A DNA stretch of 64,000 bases. It comes from Flavobacteriaceae bacterium 3519-10 (lineage in GTDB: Bacteria > Bacteroidota > Bacteroidia > Flavobacteriales > Weeksellaceae). Below the pieces are notes generated by a model. It was not told where the DNA came from. It saw nothing but the letters and a program-made list of their open reading frames with translations, and did no database searches. Position 1 is the stretch's first letter. Each line of letters opens with the position of its first letter. A program made the position numbers and the translations under genes. This document shows positions 34,816 to 44,503 of this stretch, piece by piece. The stretch lies in assembly GCA_000023725.1 (NCBI GenBank), contig CP001673.1, positions 1,002,342-1,066,341 on the forward strand, in the 5' to 3' direction.

Positions 34816-37800
34816 ATGAAGAACTTTTATATCCTATTTATAGTGCTTTGGAGTGTCCTGGGCTGGTCGCAATCGGTGAGTCTCTACAATCCGGGAAGTG
34901 GCGCAGCATATCCTGGTGAGCAGTTTTTCTGTACGGGAGAGAGTTTTAATTTAAAGGTGGATGCGGTGGCAACGTCGACGGGGGATTATAAAATAACCAA
35001 AGAGCTACCATCCAGCTTTCCGCTTTCTGCGGGATCTACTCCCATTAATTTTCAGGCCTTAAATTCAAATAAATTCAGCGAATCATTTCCAATTGGTTTC
35101 ACCTTCAGTTTTTATGGTAAAGAATATACGAGGGTAGTTGCCGGCAGTAACGGGAGATTAGTATTTACAAATGATGCGGAACTTGAAAGCCTTAAAGACG
35201 TAAGTGTTTATCAGGACAGAACGTATAGCGGTATTCCAGCCTCTTACGGTTATTCTGTATTGCCTTCGGTGGATTACAATAAAGTTTACAAAGTCAATCC
35301 TGCACAGGAACTTAACTTAGCGCAAATATTTTTCGGCTATACCGATCTGATACCCAAATCCCAAAATGGCAGTGTAACATATTTATATAAAAACATTACA
35401 GTCGAAGGTCAGAATGTTTTGTTGGTTTCGTACCAAAATCAAATTAGAACAGATGGAGTAGGCGGTTTTTCGGGTTCTGAAAAATATAGCAGTACCATCC
35501 TGCTATTTGAAGACGGCAGAATAGTGATTTATGTAAATAATAAAATTTTAGATACTTACAATGCGATTTTAGCTATTCAGAATGAGGACGCGTCGAAATT
35601 TAAGGTTCCCCCGCATAGCAATGCTGCTTCTAACTACAACAACGGTCCATGGAGGAGCGAAGGTGTCGCCTGGGTTTTCACACCAAACCTAAGCCTTACT
35701 CCGCAGTTTAAATGGTTGCGAAACGGATCTCAGATCCCTGGCGAAACGGCTGATACGCTTACCGGTTTTGGACCAGCCGATGGTGATGTTCTCAAAATAG
35801 AAGTTACTTATCACGATACAGCAGGCGTTCAGGTTGGCGCTGCGGAATCGGATCAGGTAACTTTTAAGTTGCTCAAAACACCATTAATTTCAACCCCAAA
35901 CTACGCCACGGGCTGCGGAAACCCAGCAGAAATTCACGTTATTGATCCCGATCCCGCGTTAACCTACGAGTGGTTGTCGGAAACTGATCCAACTTTTGTA
36001 CGAACGGGTACAAGTATTCTTGTCGGCAACGGAACCTATTATGTACGCGTTAAAAACACCAGCGGAACATGCACATTGCGTTCTGCCAGCGAAGTGGTAA
36101 ACATCACTTCAAGCCTGCCACCTTTTGTGTACGATGGCGCTATGATAAGGGAATGTGATCAGCTCGGTCTTCCATCGAAGAATTTCGATCTGGCAACAGT
36201 TACGGGTTACGCGGCAGGAAGTGATTACTCCGTGCAGTATTTTGAGACTGGAAGCACAACTCCGGTGACATCTACGACGATAAATTCCGGACAAACCAAA
36301 ACTTTCAGTATTACCGTTTCAACGAATCCCGGAGTTACACCCAGCTGTTCATTCACCAAAACTTTCAGCATATCGTATCTGTCATTTCCACCTGATAATA
36401 CAGAATTCCCTTCAGAAAAACTTTGTCCAGAAGTAAACAGCTATTCTGCAGCTCAGTTTAAAACACGGTTTTTTGCGGGATCATCTTTTATGGTGATGTT
36501 TTCGACCGATGGTGTAAATTTTACGCTGACTTCCGTTAATCCTCAAACCAATCCTTCCGTTTGGATAAGGATTTCGGACGCAAATTTTTCCTGCCAAAGC
36601 GCGGTGAAGTTAAATTTTGATTTTCATCCAGTCGTTGTAGCCAATAACCCAACCACTCAACTTCCGCCTCAATGTGCAAACCCGACTGAAACTTTTGACC
36701 TGGCGTCTTTAATTCCCGAAATAAATGCCGACCCCAATGTCACCGTTACATTTCATCAGAATTTGCCAGATGCACAAAATGGTGTTGGAGCGGTACCTTT
36801 AAACTTCCGTGGCGGATTAGGAGTAACAACCCTCTACGTCAGGGCGGTAAATAACATCACTGGTTGCGTGTCCGCTGATCATCCCATAATAAATTTGCTG
36901 GTCTATAAAAAACCGAACTTAATTGTCGGCAATATCTCAAAAATTCAGTGTGAAGGCAGTTCCGTTTTCAATCTTACGCAAAATCCGACGGATCTTGTTG
37001 TGGCCGATCCGGAGGTCACTGTGACGCTCGAGTATTATGCCCCGAACGGTACTTTGCTTTCCGGCAGCCAAATCTCGAATTATGACGAAGCCGTCAGTGG
37101 GGCCAATCCATATATAAAAGTAGTGTACAACCCAACATGCAGTGATATTGTTACCTTTAATCTGTCGTATAATCCGAAACCGACAGCCCTAATTCCTCAA
37201 ATCCCGATCTGCGGTGAGACCACTTTTGCGCTCCAGGATTTTAAAGATGAGGTAATCGCCAACTCTTCCCAATATACATTTACAGATGAGAACGGAAACC
37301 CGCTCCCGGCCTCTTTTGATGTGAGTCCAGGGCAGCTGCCGAATCCTGTCCGTTTTTATATGACAAATAATGCCACAGGATGTACCTCGGATCTGCAGAC
37401 GGTAACTTTCTACGCGGGGTCGCCTACGGCTTTGTTAGAAACTGAAACCGATTACGTGTTATGCGACGCCGATTTCGACGGAATTACAGCCTTTAATCTG
37501 GATTCGAAAAAATCCGAATTTACGGCTGACTCCACAGCTCAGTTTGAGTATTTTAAAGATGCAGGTCTATCGCAGTCAATTCCATCGGCATATACCAATG
37601 AAACGCCTTTTGCACAGACGGTTTATGTTCGGATTACCGTACCCGGATACTGTCCTTCCATTGCTAATTTCCATTTGGATGTGAATACGCCTACCAAATC
37701 GACAACACTTTTGGAAACCTATTTTATCTGTTTTGGCGATAGCGCCACAATTGATGCCGGTACCGAAAACATTTCGTGGCAGTGGAGTACAGGCGAAACA

Positions 37801-38382
37801 GGTCAGACCGTTAGCATTTCTGAGGCAGGAAATTACTCCGTGATTTTAACCAATGCGGAGGGCTGTTCATACACCCATAATTTTGTGGTTTCCGATGAAA
37901 ATCAACCGAAAATCGACGTCATCAATCAGACTAATAATTCCATTGAAGTGGTTGCCCGCGGCGGTGTACAGCCATACCGCTACTATTTCAACGGCGTTCC
38001 GCAGAACTCCTCAGTTTTGCTTAATCCAACCGAACCGTATTATGAGATTCAGGTTGAATCTGCCACGGGATGTTTAGGGCCGCCGAAAACCGTATATTTC
38101 ATTAAAATCAACAACGCATTCACACCGAATGGTGACGGGAAAAATGATATCTGGAAGGTAGAAAATCTCGACAAAATGGAAAGCGTGTCACTTGTGATTG
38201 TGGACCGCTGGGGCAGCAAAGTTTTCGAAAGCGCGGATAAAACAAAAATTGAATGGAATGGGAAGTCCGGAGGCCGTGCGCTACCCGGTTCGACTTATTG
38301 GTACACCCTTACATGGTTCGATGCCGTTACCCAAAAAACCGAGCAACGCCAGGGATGGATCCTGCTTAAAAACCGGAATTAA
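34816..38382 (+). CDS. Large surface protein with gliding-motility-type (T9SS type B) C-terminal domain
   Basis: A roughly 1188-residue exported protein. The signal peptide MKNFYILFIVLWSVLGWSQ directly follows the chosen start; the preceding ATG at 34813 is equally possible. Residues 60-300 are an N-terminal beta domain (IGFTFSFYGKEYTRVVAGSNGRLVF). Many repeated Ig-like or PKD-like modules follow, with scattered Cys pairs and VYVRAVN or VYVRITV strands. The last 90 residues are the CHU_C domain: NAFTPNGDGKNDIWKV, VIVDRWGSKVFES, PGSTYWYTLTW and GWILLKNRN. Type B cargo are usually attached outside the cell or released. The many modules suggest an adhesin-like role, which is inference. Confidence 0.88.
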   Translation: MKNFYILFIVLWSVLGWSQSVSLYNPGSGAAYPGEQFFCTGESFNLKVDAVATSTGDYKITKELPSSFPLSAGSTPINFQALNSNKFSESFPIGFTFSFYGKEYTRVVAGSNGRLVFTNDAELESLKDVSVYQDRTYSGIPASYGYSVLPSVDYNKVYKVNPAQELNLAQIFFGYTDLIPKSQNGSVTYLYKNITVEGQNVLLVSYQNQIRTDGVGGFSGSEKYSSTILLFEDGRIVIYVNNKILDTYNAILAIQNEDASKFKVPPHSNAASNYNNGPWRSEGVAWVFTPNLSLTPQFKWLRNGSQIPGETADTLTGFGPADGDVLKIEVTYHDTAGVQVGAAESDQVTFKLLKTPLISTPNYATGCGNPAEIHVIDPDPALTYEWLSETDPTFVRTGTSILVGNGTYYVRVKNTSGTCTLRSASEVVNITSSLPPFVYDGAMIRECDQLGLPSKNFDLATVTGYAAGSDYSVQYFETGSTTPVTSTTINSGQTKTFSITVSTNPGVTPSCSFTKTFSISYLSFPPDNTEFPSEKLCPEVNSYSAAQFKTRFFAGSSFMVMFSTDGVNFTLTSVNPQTNPSVWIRISDANFSCQSAVKLNFDFHPVVVANNPTTQLPPQCANPTETFDLASLIPEINADPNVTVTFHQNLPDAQNGVGAVPLNFRGGLGVTTLYVRAVNNITGCVSADHPIINLLVYKKPNLIVGNISKIQCEGSSVFNLTQNPTDLVVADPEVTVTLEYYAPNGTLLSGSQISNYDEAVSGANPYIKVVYNPTCSDIVTFNLSYNPKPTALIPQIPICGETTFALQDFKDEVIANSSQYTFTDENGNPLPASFDVSPGQLPNPVRFYMTNNATGCTSDLQTVTFYAGSPTALLETETDYVLCDADFDGITAFNLDSKKSEFTADSTAQFEYFKDAGLSQSIPSAYTNETPFAQTVYVRITVPGYCPSIANFHLDVNTPTKSTTLLETYFICFGDSATIDAGTENISWQWSTGETGQTVSISEAGNYSVILTNAEGCSYTHNFVVSDENQPKIDVINQTNNSIEVVARGGVQPYRYYFNGVPQNSSVLLNPTEPYYEIQVESATGCLGPPKTVYFIKINNAFTPNGDGKNDIWKVENLDKMESVSLVIVDRWGSKVFESADKTKIEWNGKSGGRALPGSTYWYTLTWFDAVTQKTEQRQGWILLKNRN

Positions 38383-38567
38383 CAAAGTAAGAATCTGCAC
38401 GTTTTAGGTAAACTCGTGTACTTATCCACATTTCCACAACATCTCCTATGCTTGTACAGGCAATAAGTTTTGTGTATTTTCGTTGACTAAATGTGGAAAG
38501 AGCGGGCCTTCTAGAGTCTCGGCACAATCTTACAAAATAATTCAAAAACTTTCTGAAACCAGGATAA

Positions 38568-41531
38568 ATGAATTCACAAAAAATCTTCGCTGCGGCTGCC
38601 ATTTTCTATTTCGGAATTTCAGAGGCTCAGCAATCTCAATTTTTCAGCGACCGCGAAAATTACCGTTTCAGCTTAGCCGAAAACCTTTATCAGAACAAAA
38701 TTTACAATGCGTCCCAGTTCGAATATGCCCGGCAGTATTTCTACAATGCCTCGCTGAACAACTCCCAAAAAGAAGCTGCACAGTTTTTCGATAACGTGAT
38801 TGGTGTTATCTTACGAAAAAACCATGCGGAGCAGGGCCTGGAAGCGTTCATTAAAGAATATCCGAATTCTGCCTATTTTGCGCAGGCCAATCTGCCGCTT
38901 GCCGACTATTATTTAGCCCAGAAGGATTTCGATAAAGCCCTCGAAACATTAAATAATGTAAACCAATATCAGCTTTCACGGGAAGAAAATACCCAGTATA
39001 TCATGAAGCTTGGCTATGCTAAATTCATGACCGGTGATTCTAAAGGTGCAATGGAAGCTCTGGAGGAAGCCTACCAAAACGCGGAGGCATCGGACCAAAC
39101 CGACATTGCTTATATGCTCGGGCATCTTTATTATGCAGACGGACAAAATGATAAAGCATTCTCTTTTTTCGATCAGATCAAAGAAAACGGCAAATACGCG
39201 CCTTTGGTTAGGCCGTATTATGTGCAGATGTATTTTAACGAACAGGATTACGACAAGGCTATTTCTGAAGGTAATTCGCTGTTATCGGAAAATATCTCAG
39301 CTGATTATAAAGCCGAAGTGCATAAAATTATTGGCGAAAGTTACTTCATGAAAGGTGACTATGCCTCGGCTTATCCACACCTTAAAAATTACCTTGAAAG
39401 CAAGCAAAACCCCTCAGAAAGTGATCTGTATGAAATGGGTTTTGTGGCGGCACAGCTTAAAAAATATGATGAGGCAGTTTCCTATTACAATCAGTTGATT
39501 AACAGTGATTCCGCGACCTCGCAGAATGCATACTATCAACTCGGCAACGCATATCTTGAAGTGGGCAAAAAACAGGAAGCGCTGTCGGCATTCCGTTCGG
39601 CCTATCAGATGAATTATGATCCGAAGGTTCAGCAGCTGGCTCATGTGCAGTATGCTAAACTGAGTTACGATATCGGGAACCCGTTTGAATCTGCACCCAC
39701 GGTTATTCAGGGATATATCAACAAATATCCGCGGAGTTCTGAAGTTGCGGAAATGAAATCGCTGCTTGTGAAATCTTATCTTTATTCCGGTGATTACCAA
39801 GGAACACTGAGCGCGATCGACAAAATGCCGGACTCAACGCCGGAGCTTAATAAAATAGATCAGGAAGTCTCATTTTTGCTGGGTACCGAAGAATTCAACA
39901 AAGGCAATTTTGATGCTGCTGAAAAATATTTTCTGAGGAGTCTGGAATTTAATATCAACAAAGAATTTAATACCAGAGCTACTTACTGGCTGGCTCAGAC
40001 CTATTATCAGAAAGGAAATTATCCTTCAGCAATTGTGCGTTACGAACGGATACTCAACGAAAATTTTGCCGAAAAACAGCAGCTTACTTACGATTTGGGT
40101 TACGCCTATTTTAAATCGAAAAAATTTGCGCAGGCTCAGAAATATTTCAGTGAATATCTTAAAAATCCGAAAACTGAATTTAAAAATGATGCCGAACTTC
40201 GGTTAGCCGACACATATTACGCAGACAATCAGCTTAATGAAGCGATTGCGATTTATGATAAAACTGAAAATGCAGACGATTATACTCTGTTTCAGAAAGC
40301 GATGGCATTAGGATTTAAAGGCGATACCGAAGCGAAAATCTCGTCACTTAAATCTCTTCTGTCCAAATACAAATCTTCTGAATATGCTGATGACGCACTG
40401 TACGAAATTGGTACTGCGTACGCAGCGAACGAAGATTTCACCAACGCCAACGACTATTTTTCGCAGGTTATAAAATCCAGTTCCGATCAGGATCTGGTCG
40501 CCAATGCGCAGATTTACCGCGCCCAGAATTATATCGACCTGAATCAAAATGAAAAAGCACTGACGGAGTTCCGCGCGCTTGCCAACCAGTATAAAAACAC
40601 GTCGTATGCCGCCAAAGTGGTTCAGGCCGCACGTCCGGCGTTTATGAAGACTAATGATATTGCGGGTTACCAAAGTTTCGCACAAAGTGCGGGCGTAAAA
40701 TTAGATGCTTCGGAACTGGATGAGATCAATTTAAGCTCCGCCAGGAATTATTACGCCTCCAAAGATTATAAAAACGCAATACCGCTGTACGAGAAATATT
40801 TAACCCAAAACCCTACAGGGGACGGCCTTTTTCAGGCTCAGTATGAATTAGGCGAAAGTTATTATCAGTCAAAAAACGCAGCCAAATCGCTTCTTGTTTT
40901 GCAGGAAGTAGCGGGCGTTCAGAACGATTATCAGCAAGATGCCCAAACGAGGATCGCGCAGATCTATCTTGAGCAGAACAACACCAACGAAGCCAAAAAA
41001 TATCTCGAACCGCTGGCGAATTCAGCAAACGTGAATGTGAAAAACTTCGCGAATCTGGAATTGATGAAAATCTATGCGGATGAGAAAAATTTCGCGCAGG
41101 CAGAGAAATTCGCAGATCTGGTGCTGTCAAATTCGAAAAATTCACCTTCAATAACCGAACAGGCAAAAGTGATTAAAGCCAGAAGTTTGATGAACAAAGG
41201 CCGCGATACCGAAGCTAAAACAGCCTACGCTGCGCTCGAAAAATCTGCAAATACGGAGGTTGCCGCCGAATCTTTGTACGCGAAAGCGTTTTACCAGAAT
41301 AAAGGCAAAGCCTTTAAATCTTCTAATGAAACGGTCTTCAAACTGGCGAATAACTATGCTTCGGAAGAATATTGGGGAGCGAAAGCACTGCTGCTGATGG
41401 CCAGAAACTACATTGGTCTTAAGGATAATTACCAGGCGAGTTATACCGTGGACCAGATTATCGCGAACTATCAGGATTTCACTGAGATCGTGGCCGAAGC
41501 CAAGGAGGTGAAAAAAATGATTAAGAAGTAA
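38568..41531 (+). CDS. Large periplasmic TPR-repeat protein
   Basis: A 987-residue protein with an N-terminal signal peptide (KIFAAAAIFYFGISEAQ). From residue 40 to the end it is an almost unbroken array of about twenty tetratricopeptide-like repeats, for example AYFAQANLPLADYYLAQKDFDKAL, AYYQLGNAYLEVGKKQEALSAF and ATYWLAQTYYQKGNYPSAIVRY. Such solenoids bind partner proteins. It ends with a basic KEVKKMIKK. An outer-membrane barrel gene follows after 67 bases, and the two probably work together at the outer membrane. A conserved TPR-plus-barrel pair is familiar from flavobacterial genomes, though no function is assigned. The upstream 185-base gap has no gene. Confidence 0.88.
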   Translation: MNSQKIFAAAAIFYFGISEAQQSQFFSDRENYRFSLAENLYQNKIYNASQFEYARQYFYNASLNNSQKEAAQFFDNVIGVILRKNHAEQGLEAFIKEYPNSAYFAQANLPLADYYLAQKDFDKALETLNNVNQYQLSREENTQYIMKLGYAKFMTGDSKGAMEALEEAYQNAEASDQTDIAYMLGHLYYADGQNDKAFSFFDQIKENGKYAPLVRPYYVQMYFNEQDYDKAISEGNSLLSENISADYKAEVHKIIGESYFMKGDYASAYPHLKNYLESKQNPSESDLYEMGFVAAQLKKYDEAVSYYNQLINSDSATSQNAYYQLGNAYLEVGKKQEALSAFRSAYQMNYDPKVQQLAHVQYAKLSYDIGNPFESAPTVIQGYINKYPRSSEVAEMKSLLVKSYLYSGDYQGTLSAIDKMPDSTPELNKIDQEVSFLLGTEEFNKGNFDAAEKYFLRSLEFNINKEFNTRATYWLAQTYYQKGNYPSAIVRYERILNENFAEKQQLTYDLGYAYFKSKKFAQAQKYFSEYLKNPKTEFKNDAELRLADTYYADNQLNEAIAIYDKTENADDYTLFQKAMALGFKGDTEAKISSLKSLLSKYKSSEYADDALYEIGTAYAANEDFTNANDYFSQVIKSSSDQDLVANAQIYRAQNYIDLNQNEKALTEFRALANQYKNTSYAAKVVQAARPAFMKTNDIAGYQSFAQSAGVKLDASELDEINLSSARNYYASKDYKNAIPLYEKYLTQNPTGDGLFQAQYELGESYYQSKNAAKSLLVLQEVAGVQNDYQQDAQTRIAQIYLEQNNTNEAKKYLEPLANSANVNVKNFANLELMKIYADEKNFAQAEKFADLVLSNSKNSPSITEQAKVIKARSLMNKGRDTEAKTAYAALEKSANTEVAAESLYAKAFYQNKGKAFKSSNETVFKLANNYASEEYWGAKALLLMARNYIGLKDNYQASYTVDQIIANYQDFTEIVAEAKEVKKMIKK

Positions 41532-41598
41532 AAGGTAGAATGTTAAAAATAATGCAGCCGCATTACGCCCCACATTATACAATCATACAATATCAATA

Positions 41599-43365
41599 AT
41601 GAACAAGAGAATTCAAATATTATCCATTCTGTTTATCGGCATTTCGCAGGTTGCATTTTCGCAGATCGCGGAAGAAAAACTGATACTTGACCGCAAACGT
41701 GAACCGGAAGTAAAGAAAATTGAGAAGAAAAAAACATCGGTTGAAGCAGAAAAAAATTATCCGCCGGAAGCCAAATCGGCCAATCCGGTAGAATATGATA
41801 TTACCAATGTGCCTGCCGCTTCAGATTTTAAAACTTCAACTATTCAGGGTGAAGATATTTCGCCAAAGTTCGATGCAGAAAATCAGAACAGTTATTTTCA
41901 GTTCGGAATGGGGAATTTTGGTAAAATCCTTGCCGACGGAAATATTTCAACTACACTAGAAAACGGTATTGAAGTGGGCGCAGATGCGCATTTTCTTTCA
42001 ACAACCGGATTAAAAAAAGAATACAACTGGAATAGCAAACAAAACCTCGGCAATGTTGGAGTGTATCTGAATTCATTCGGCGACAAAGGAAAACTGAATG
42101 TGAGTGCAGATTATGGCCTCAATAATTACAATTATTTCGGAATTTACGCGTTGGCGCCCGAGGCAGACATCAATCTTGAACGCCGGACGAACCGTATCAG
42201 CGTAAATGGCTTCTACGATTTTTATTCAAATGAAATCCTGAATGACGTTAGGATTAAATCGTCTTTTTTGGGCGATAAGTTTGATGCGAAAGAATCTCAG
42301 GCAGAAATTCTGCTCAACCTTTCAAAACATGGCGTAGAAGTTCCGTTAGATGACTTTATGATGAACGCCGATTTAGGTCTGAATCTCGAAACATTAAGGT
42401 CAGAATTCGCCATTTTGAGTGAGAACGCTTCGTCGATGCTTAACGCAACGGTATCGCCGCAACTTACTTTCTACAAAGGAGACTCATACTTAAAATTGGG
42501 TTCGGATTTTTCGTTTTTGAACTCGAAAAATTCAACCCGAACCAGCGACCAGATTCAGGAAAACAAAACCTATTGGTTCCCGAAAGCGGAGTTACAGTTT
42601 GCGGCAGCAGATGAATTTAAATTCTACGCAGGCGTGGACGGCGGCTTAAAACTGAATTCGTACGCCGAAATGCTTGAGGAAAATCCGTATTTAGTTTCCG
42701 ATCAGGAACTGCGCGCGACTGAAACAAAGTATAAATTCTATTTCGGTTTACGAGGCGATATTGACCAAAGTATTAAATACGACTTCCGGGCCGGTTACGG
42801 GAAGATTAACGACGTAATGTTCTTCCGTTCAAACGGGTTGTTTGACGAAAGTTTCACGCTGAGCCGTGCTGCCTATGATTACGCCAACACGTTCTCAGCG
42901 GTCTATGATAACGGAACGGTGAGCGAAGTGAGAGGAAGCATCCAGTATTTTCCGTTAGCGAATCTTATAGTGGAAGGTGAACTTAATTTCGAGAAATATG
43001 ACCTCGATAATTATGAAAATATTTACAATAAACCATTGTTAAATGCTGCGATCGGCGCGAAATATTCTCTTTTGGAGAAAAAGCTGAACCTCGGTGCAAA
43101 GGCTTTTTTCCGGTCCGATGCTACCACAAATTCATTTGCATTGACTCAATCTGTTCTTGCGCCCAATATTTACAGTTCTGTTGAAAACTTAGATGATAAA
43201 GTTGGTGGTTTTGCCGATTTAAATCTGTCTGCAGAGTACAAAGTTCACAAAAATTTCAGTATTTTTGCACTCGGAAATAATCTACTGAACACCAATTATC
43301 AGACTTTCAAAGGGTATAAAGTTTTGGGAGCGCAGTTTTTGGGAGGTGTGAAGATTAGTTTCTAA
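41599..43365 (+). CDS. Outer-membrane beta-barrel protein (TonB-receptor-like, no plug)
   Basis: A 588-residue exported barrel protein. The signal peptide ends VAFSQ near residue 22. Residues 23-100 are a charged linker (RKREPEVKKIEKKKTSVEAEKNYPPEA is Lys/Glu-rich), followed by a domain that leads into the barrel at YFQFGMGNFGKILADGNIS. The rest alternates strands typical of large outer-membrane barrels (NVSADYGLNNYNYFGIYAL, KYKFYFGLRGDIDQSIKYDF, KNFSIFALGNNLLN) and ends QFLGGVKISF with a terminal aromatic residue. TonB-receptor tails often have the GNNLLNTNYQ block. There is no plug domain, so it is not a normal TonB importer. It is paired with the TPR gene before it. Confidence 0.82.
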   Translation: MNKRIQILSILFIGISQVAFSQIAEEKLILDRKREPEVKKIEKKKTSVEAEKNYPPEAKSANPVEYDITNVPAASDFKTSTIQGEDISPKFDAENQNSYFQFGMGNFGKILADGNISTTLENGIEVGADAHFLSTTGLKKEYNWNSKQNLGNVGVYLNSFGDKGKLNVSADYGLNNYNYFGIYALAPEADINLERRTNRISVNGFYDFYSNEILNDVRIKSSFLGDKFDAKESQAEILLNLSKHGVEVPLDDFMMNADLGLNLETLRSEFAILSENASSMLNATVSPQLTFYKGDSYLKLGSDFSFLNSKNSTRTSDQIQENKTYWFPKAELQFAAADEFKFYAGVDGGLKLNSYAEMLEENPYLVSDQELRATETKYKFYFGLRGDIDQSIKYDFRAGYGKINDVMFFRSNGLFDESFTLSRAAYDYANTFSAVYDNGTVSEVRGSIQYFPLANLIVEGELNFEKYDLDNYENIYNKPLLNAAIGAKYSLLEKKLNLGAKAFFRSDATTNSFALTQSVLAPNIYSSVENLDDKVGGFADLNLSAEYKVHKNFSIFALGNNLLNTNYQTFKGYKVLGAQFLGGVKISF

Positions 43366-43369
43366 AAAA

Positions 43370-43440
43370 ATGAGCAGTGAGCAATTGGTGATGAGCAATA
43401 TTACATTACTTATGATCAATTACTAATCACTCATAATCAG
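43370..43440. repeat. Low-complexity GAGCAAT-type repeat before tRNA-Arg
   Basis: Copies of GAGCA(A/G)T occur at the left side (GAGCAGTGAGCAATTGG, GATGAGCAATATTAC), and a related inverted version (AATCACTCAT) at the right, giving an imperfect inverted repeat that ends at the tRNA 5' base. No gene is seen. Confidence 0.45.
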
Positions 43441-43514
43441 GGCTCGGTAGTTCAATTGGATAGAATATCAGATTTCGGCTCTGAGGGTTGGGGGTTCGAG
43501 TCCCTTCCGGGTCA
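43441..43514 (+). tRNA. tRNA-Arg, anticodon UCG
   Basis: A complete cloverleaf of 74 bases. The acceptor stem is GGCTCGG with CCGGGTC (two G-U pairs). The D stem is GTTC/GAAT. The anticodon stem is TCAGA/TCTGA around the loop TTTCGGC, giving anticodon TCG, which reads CGA and related arginine codons. The T stem GGGGG/CCCTT holds the TTCGAGT loop. The discriminator base is A, and the 3' CCA is not encoded, which is normal for this group. It stands alone, not in a tRNA cluster. Confidence 0.93.
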
Positions 43515-43614
43515 CACAAAAAAACGGACTTACTATTGTCGTTTTTACTTTTACCTTTTAACTAGTTTGCCGTTTTTTTATTTACGTTTTACAGAAATCG
43601 GTTATTACCGGATT

Positions 43615-44037
43615 TTAATTATTCGTAACATTTAAGGTCACCTCAATGTTATTTCTGGTTGCATTCGAATATGGACAGATCTGATGCGCTTTTTCAACAA
43701 GTGCCTGCGCTTCTTCCTGTGTAACCCCCGGAACATTCACGTCCAGTTTCACAGCTAAACCAAAACCGCCATTGTCAATCTGGCCGATGCTTACCTCTGC
43801 AGTAACCGAGGTTTCGCCGGTTTGGGTTTTAGATTTTCCGATTACAAGATTCAACGCGCTGTCGAAACACGCCGAATATCCCGCTGCGAACAGCATCTCA
43901 GGATTCGCAAAATCATCCGATTTGCCGCCTAATGCTTTTGGCGTTCTCACTTCCATATCGATGATGCCGTTTTGGCTTTGTACGTGGCCGTCTCTGCCGC
44001 CGGTAGCGGTTACGCTTGTTGTATACAGTGTTTTCAT
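43615..44037 (-). CDS. ohr: Organic hydroperoxide resistance protein (Ohr)
   Basis: A 140-residue thiol peroxidase that reduces fatty-acid and other organic hydroperoxides using a reactive Cys and lipoyl or dithiol reductants. The two catalytic Cys are Cys57 in AAGYSACFDSAL and Cys121 in CPYSNATR, the positions expected for Ohr. It differs from OsmC, whose spacing and N-terminus are different. The start at 44037 (MKTLYTT) matches the family; a start at 44052 would run into the upstream gene's stop. It lies 4 bases after ohrR and shares its operon with a nitroreductase, which supports a peroxide-responsive unit. Confidence 0.96.
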   Translation of the reverse strand: MKTLYTTSVTATGGRDGHVQSQNGIIDMEVRTPKALGGKSDDFANPEMLFAAGYSACFDSALNLVIGKSKTQTGETSVTAEVSIGQIDNGGFGLAVKLDVNVPGVTQEEAQALVEKAHQICPYSNATRNNIEVTLNVTNN

Positions 44038-44041
44038 AAAT

Positions 44042-44476
44042 TTATTTTTCAATTTTGTTAAGTAATCTGCTGAGTGTTTCTTTTAATGTGCTGAGATCTG
44101 CTTCCGATAAATCGAGTTTCTGCTGCATTTTACCCGGAATTACACAGGCTTTTTTCTGCAGCTGGTTGCCTTCTTCAGTTAAAAAAACTTCCACTACACG
44201 CTCATCTTCCTTCTTGCGATGCCTCACGATGTAGTTTTTGGCTTCAAGTCTTTTCAGCAAGGGCGTTAATGTTCCGCTGTCGAGATAGAGTTTTTCGCCG
44301 ATTTGGTTGACGGTCAGCCGCTCGTATTCCCATAAAACCATCATCACAAGATACTGCGAGTAGGTCATGTCGAGCTCCTCCAGAAAAGGCCGGTACATAC
44401 CAGTGATTTCTTTGGCAATCACGTAAAACGGAAAGCAAAGCTGATTGTCGAGTTTGGGTGTATCCGGATCTTCCAT
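44042..44476 (-). CDS. ohrR: MarR-family peroxide sensor OhrR
   Basis: A 144-residue winged-helix repressor. The N-terminus MEDPDTPKLDNQLCFPFYV contains Cys14 in the LCF context, the reactive Cys whose oxidation by organic hydroperoxide releases OhrR from DNA. The DNA-binding part is LTVNQIGEKLYLDSGTLTPLLKRLEAKNYIVRHRKKEDER. The frame is open to 44503, but the ATG at 44476 gives the usual length. Only one Cys is near the N-terminus; a second (Cys in KKACVIPG) might make it a two-Cys type. It represses ohr, and an operator-like sequence is found before the first gene of this operon. Confidence 0.94.
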   Translation of the reverse strand: MEDPDTPKLDNQLCFPFYVIAKEITGMYRPFLEELDMTYSQYLVMMVLWEYERLTVNQIGEKLYLDSGTLTPLLKRLEAKNYIVRHRKKEDERVVEVFLTEEGNQLQKKACVIPGKMQQKLDLSEADLSTLKETLSRLLNKIEK

Positions 44477-44503
44477 CGAGTATAAAGGTAGGATATTTTG
44501 CAA

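Noticed and set aside
38422-38500. Perfect DnaA box TTATCCACA with two weaker copies, possible replication origin
   Set aside because: A second perfect box occurs inside the TPR coding sequence at 39371. One or two matches are expected by chance in 64 kb, there is no AT-rich unwinding stretch with ordered boxes, and no dnaA or dnaN gene is near.
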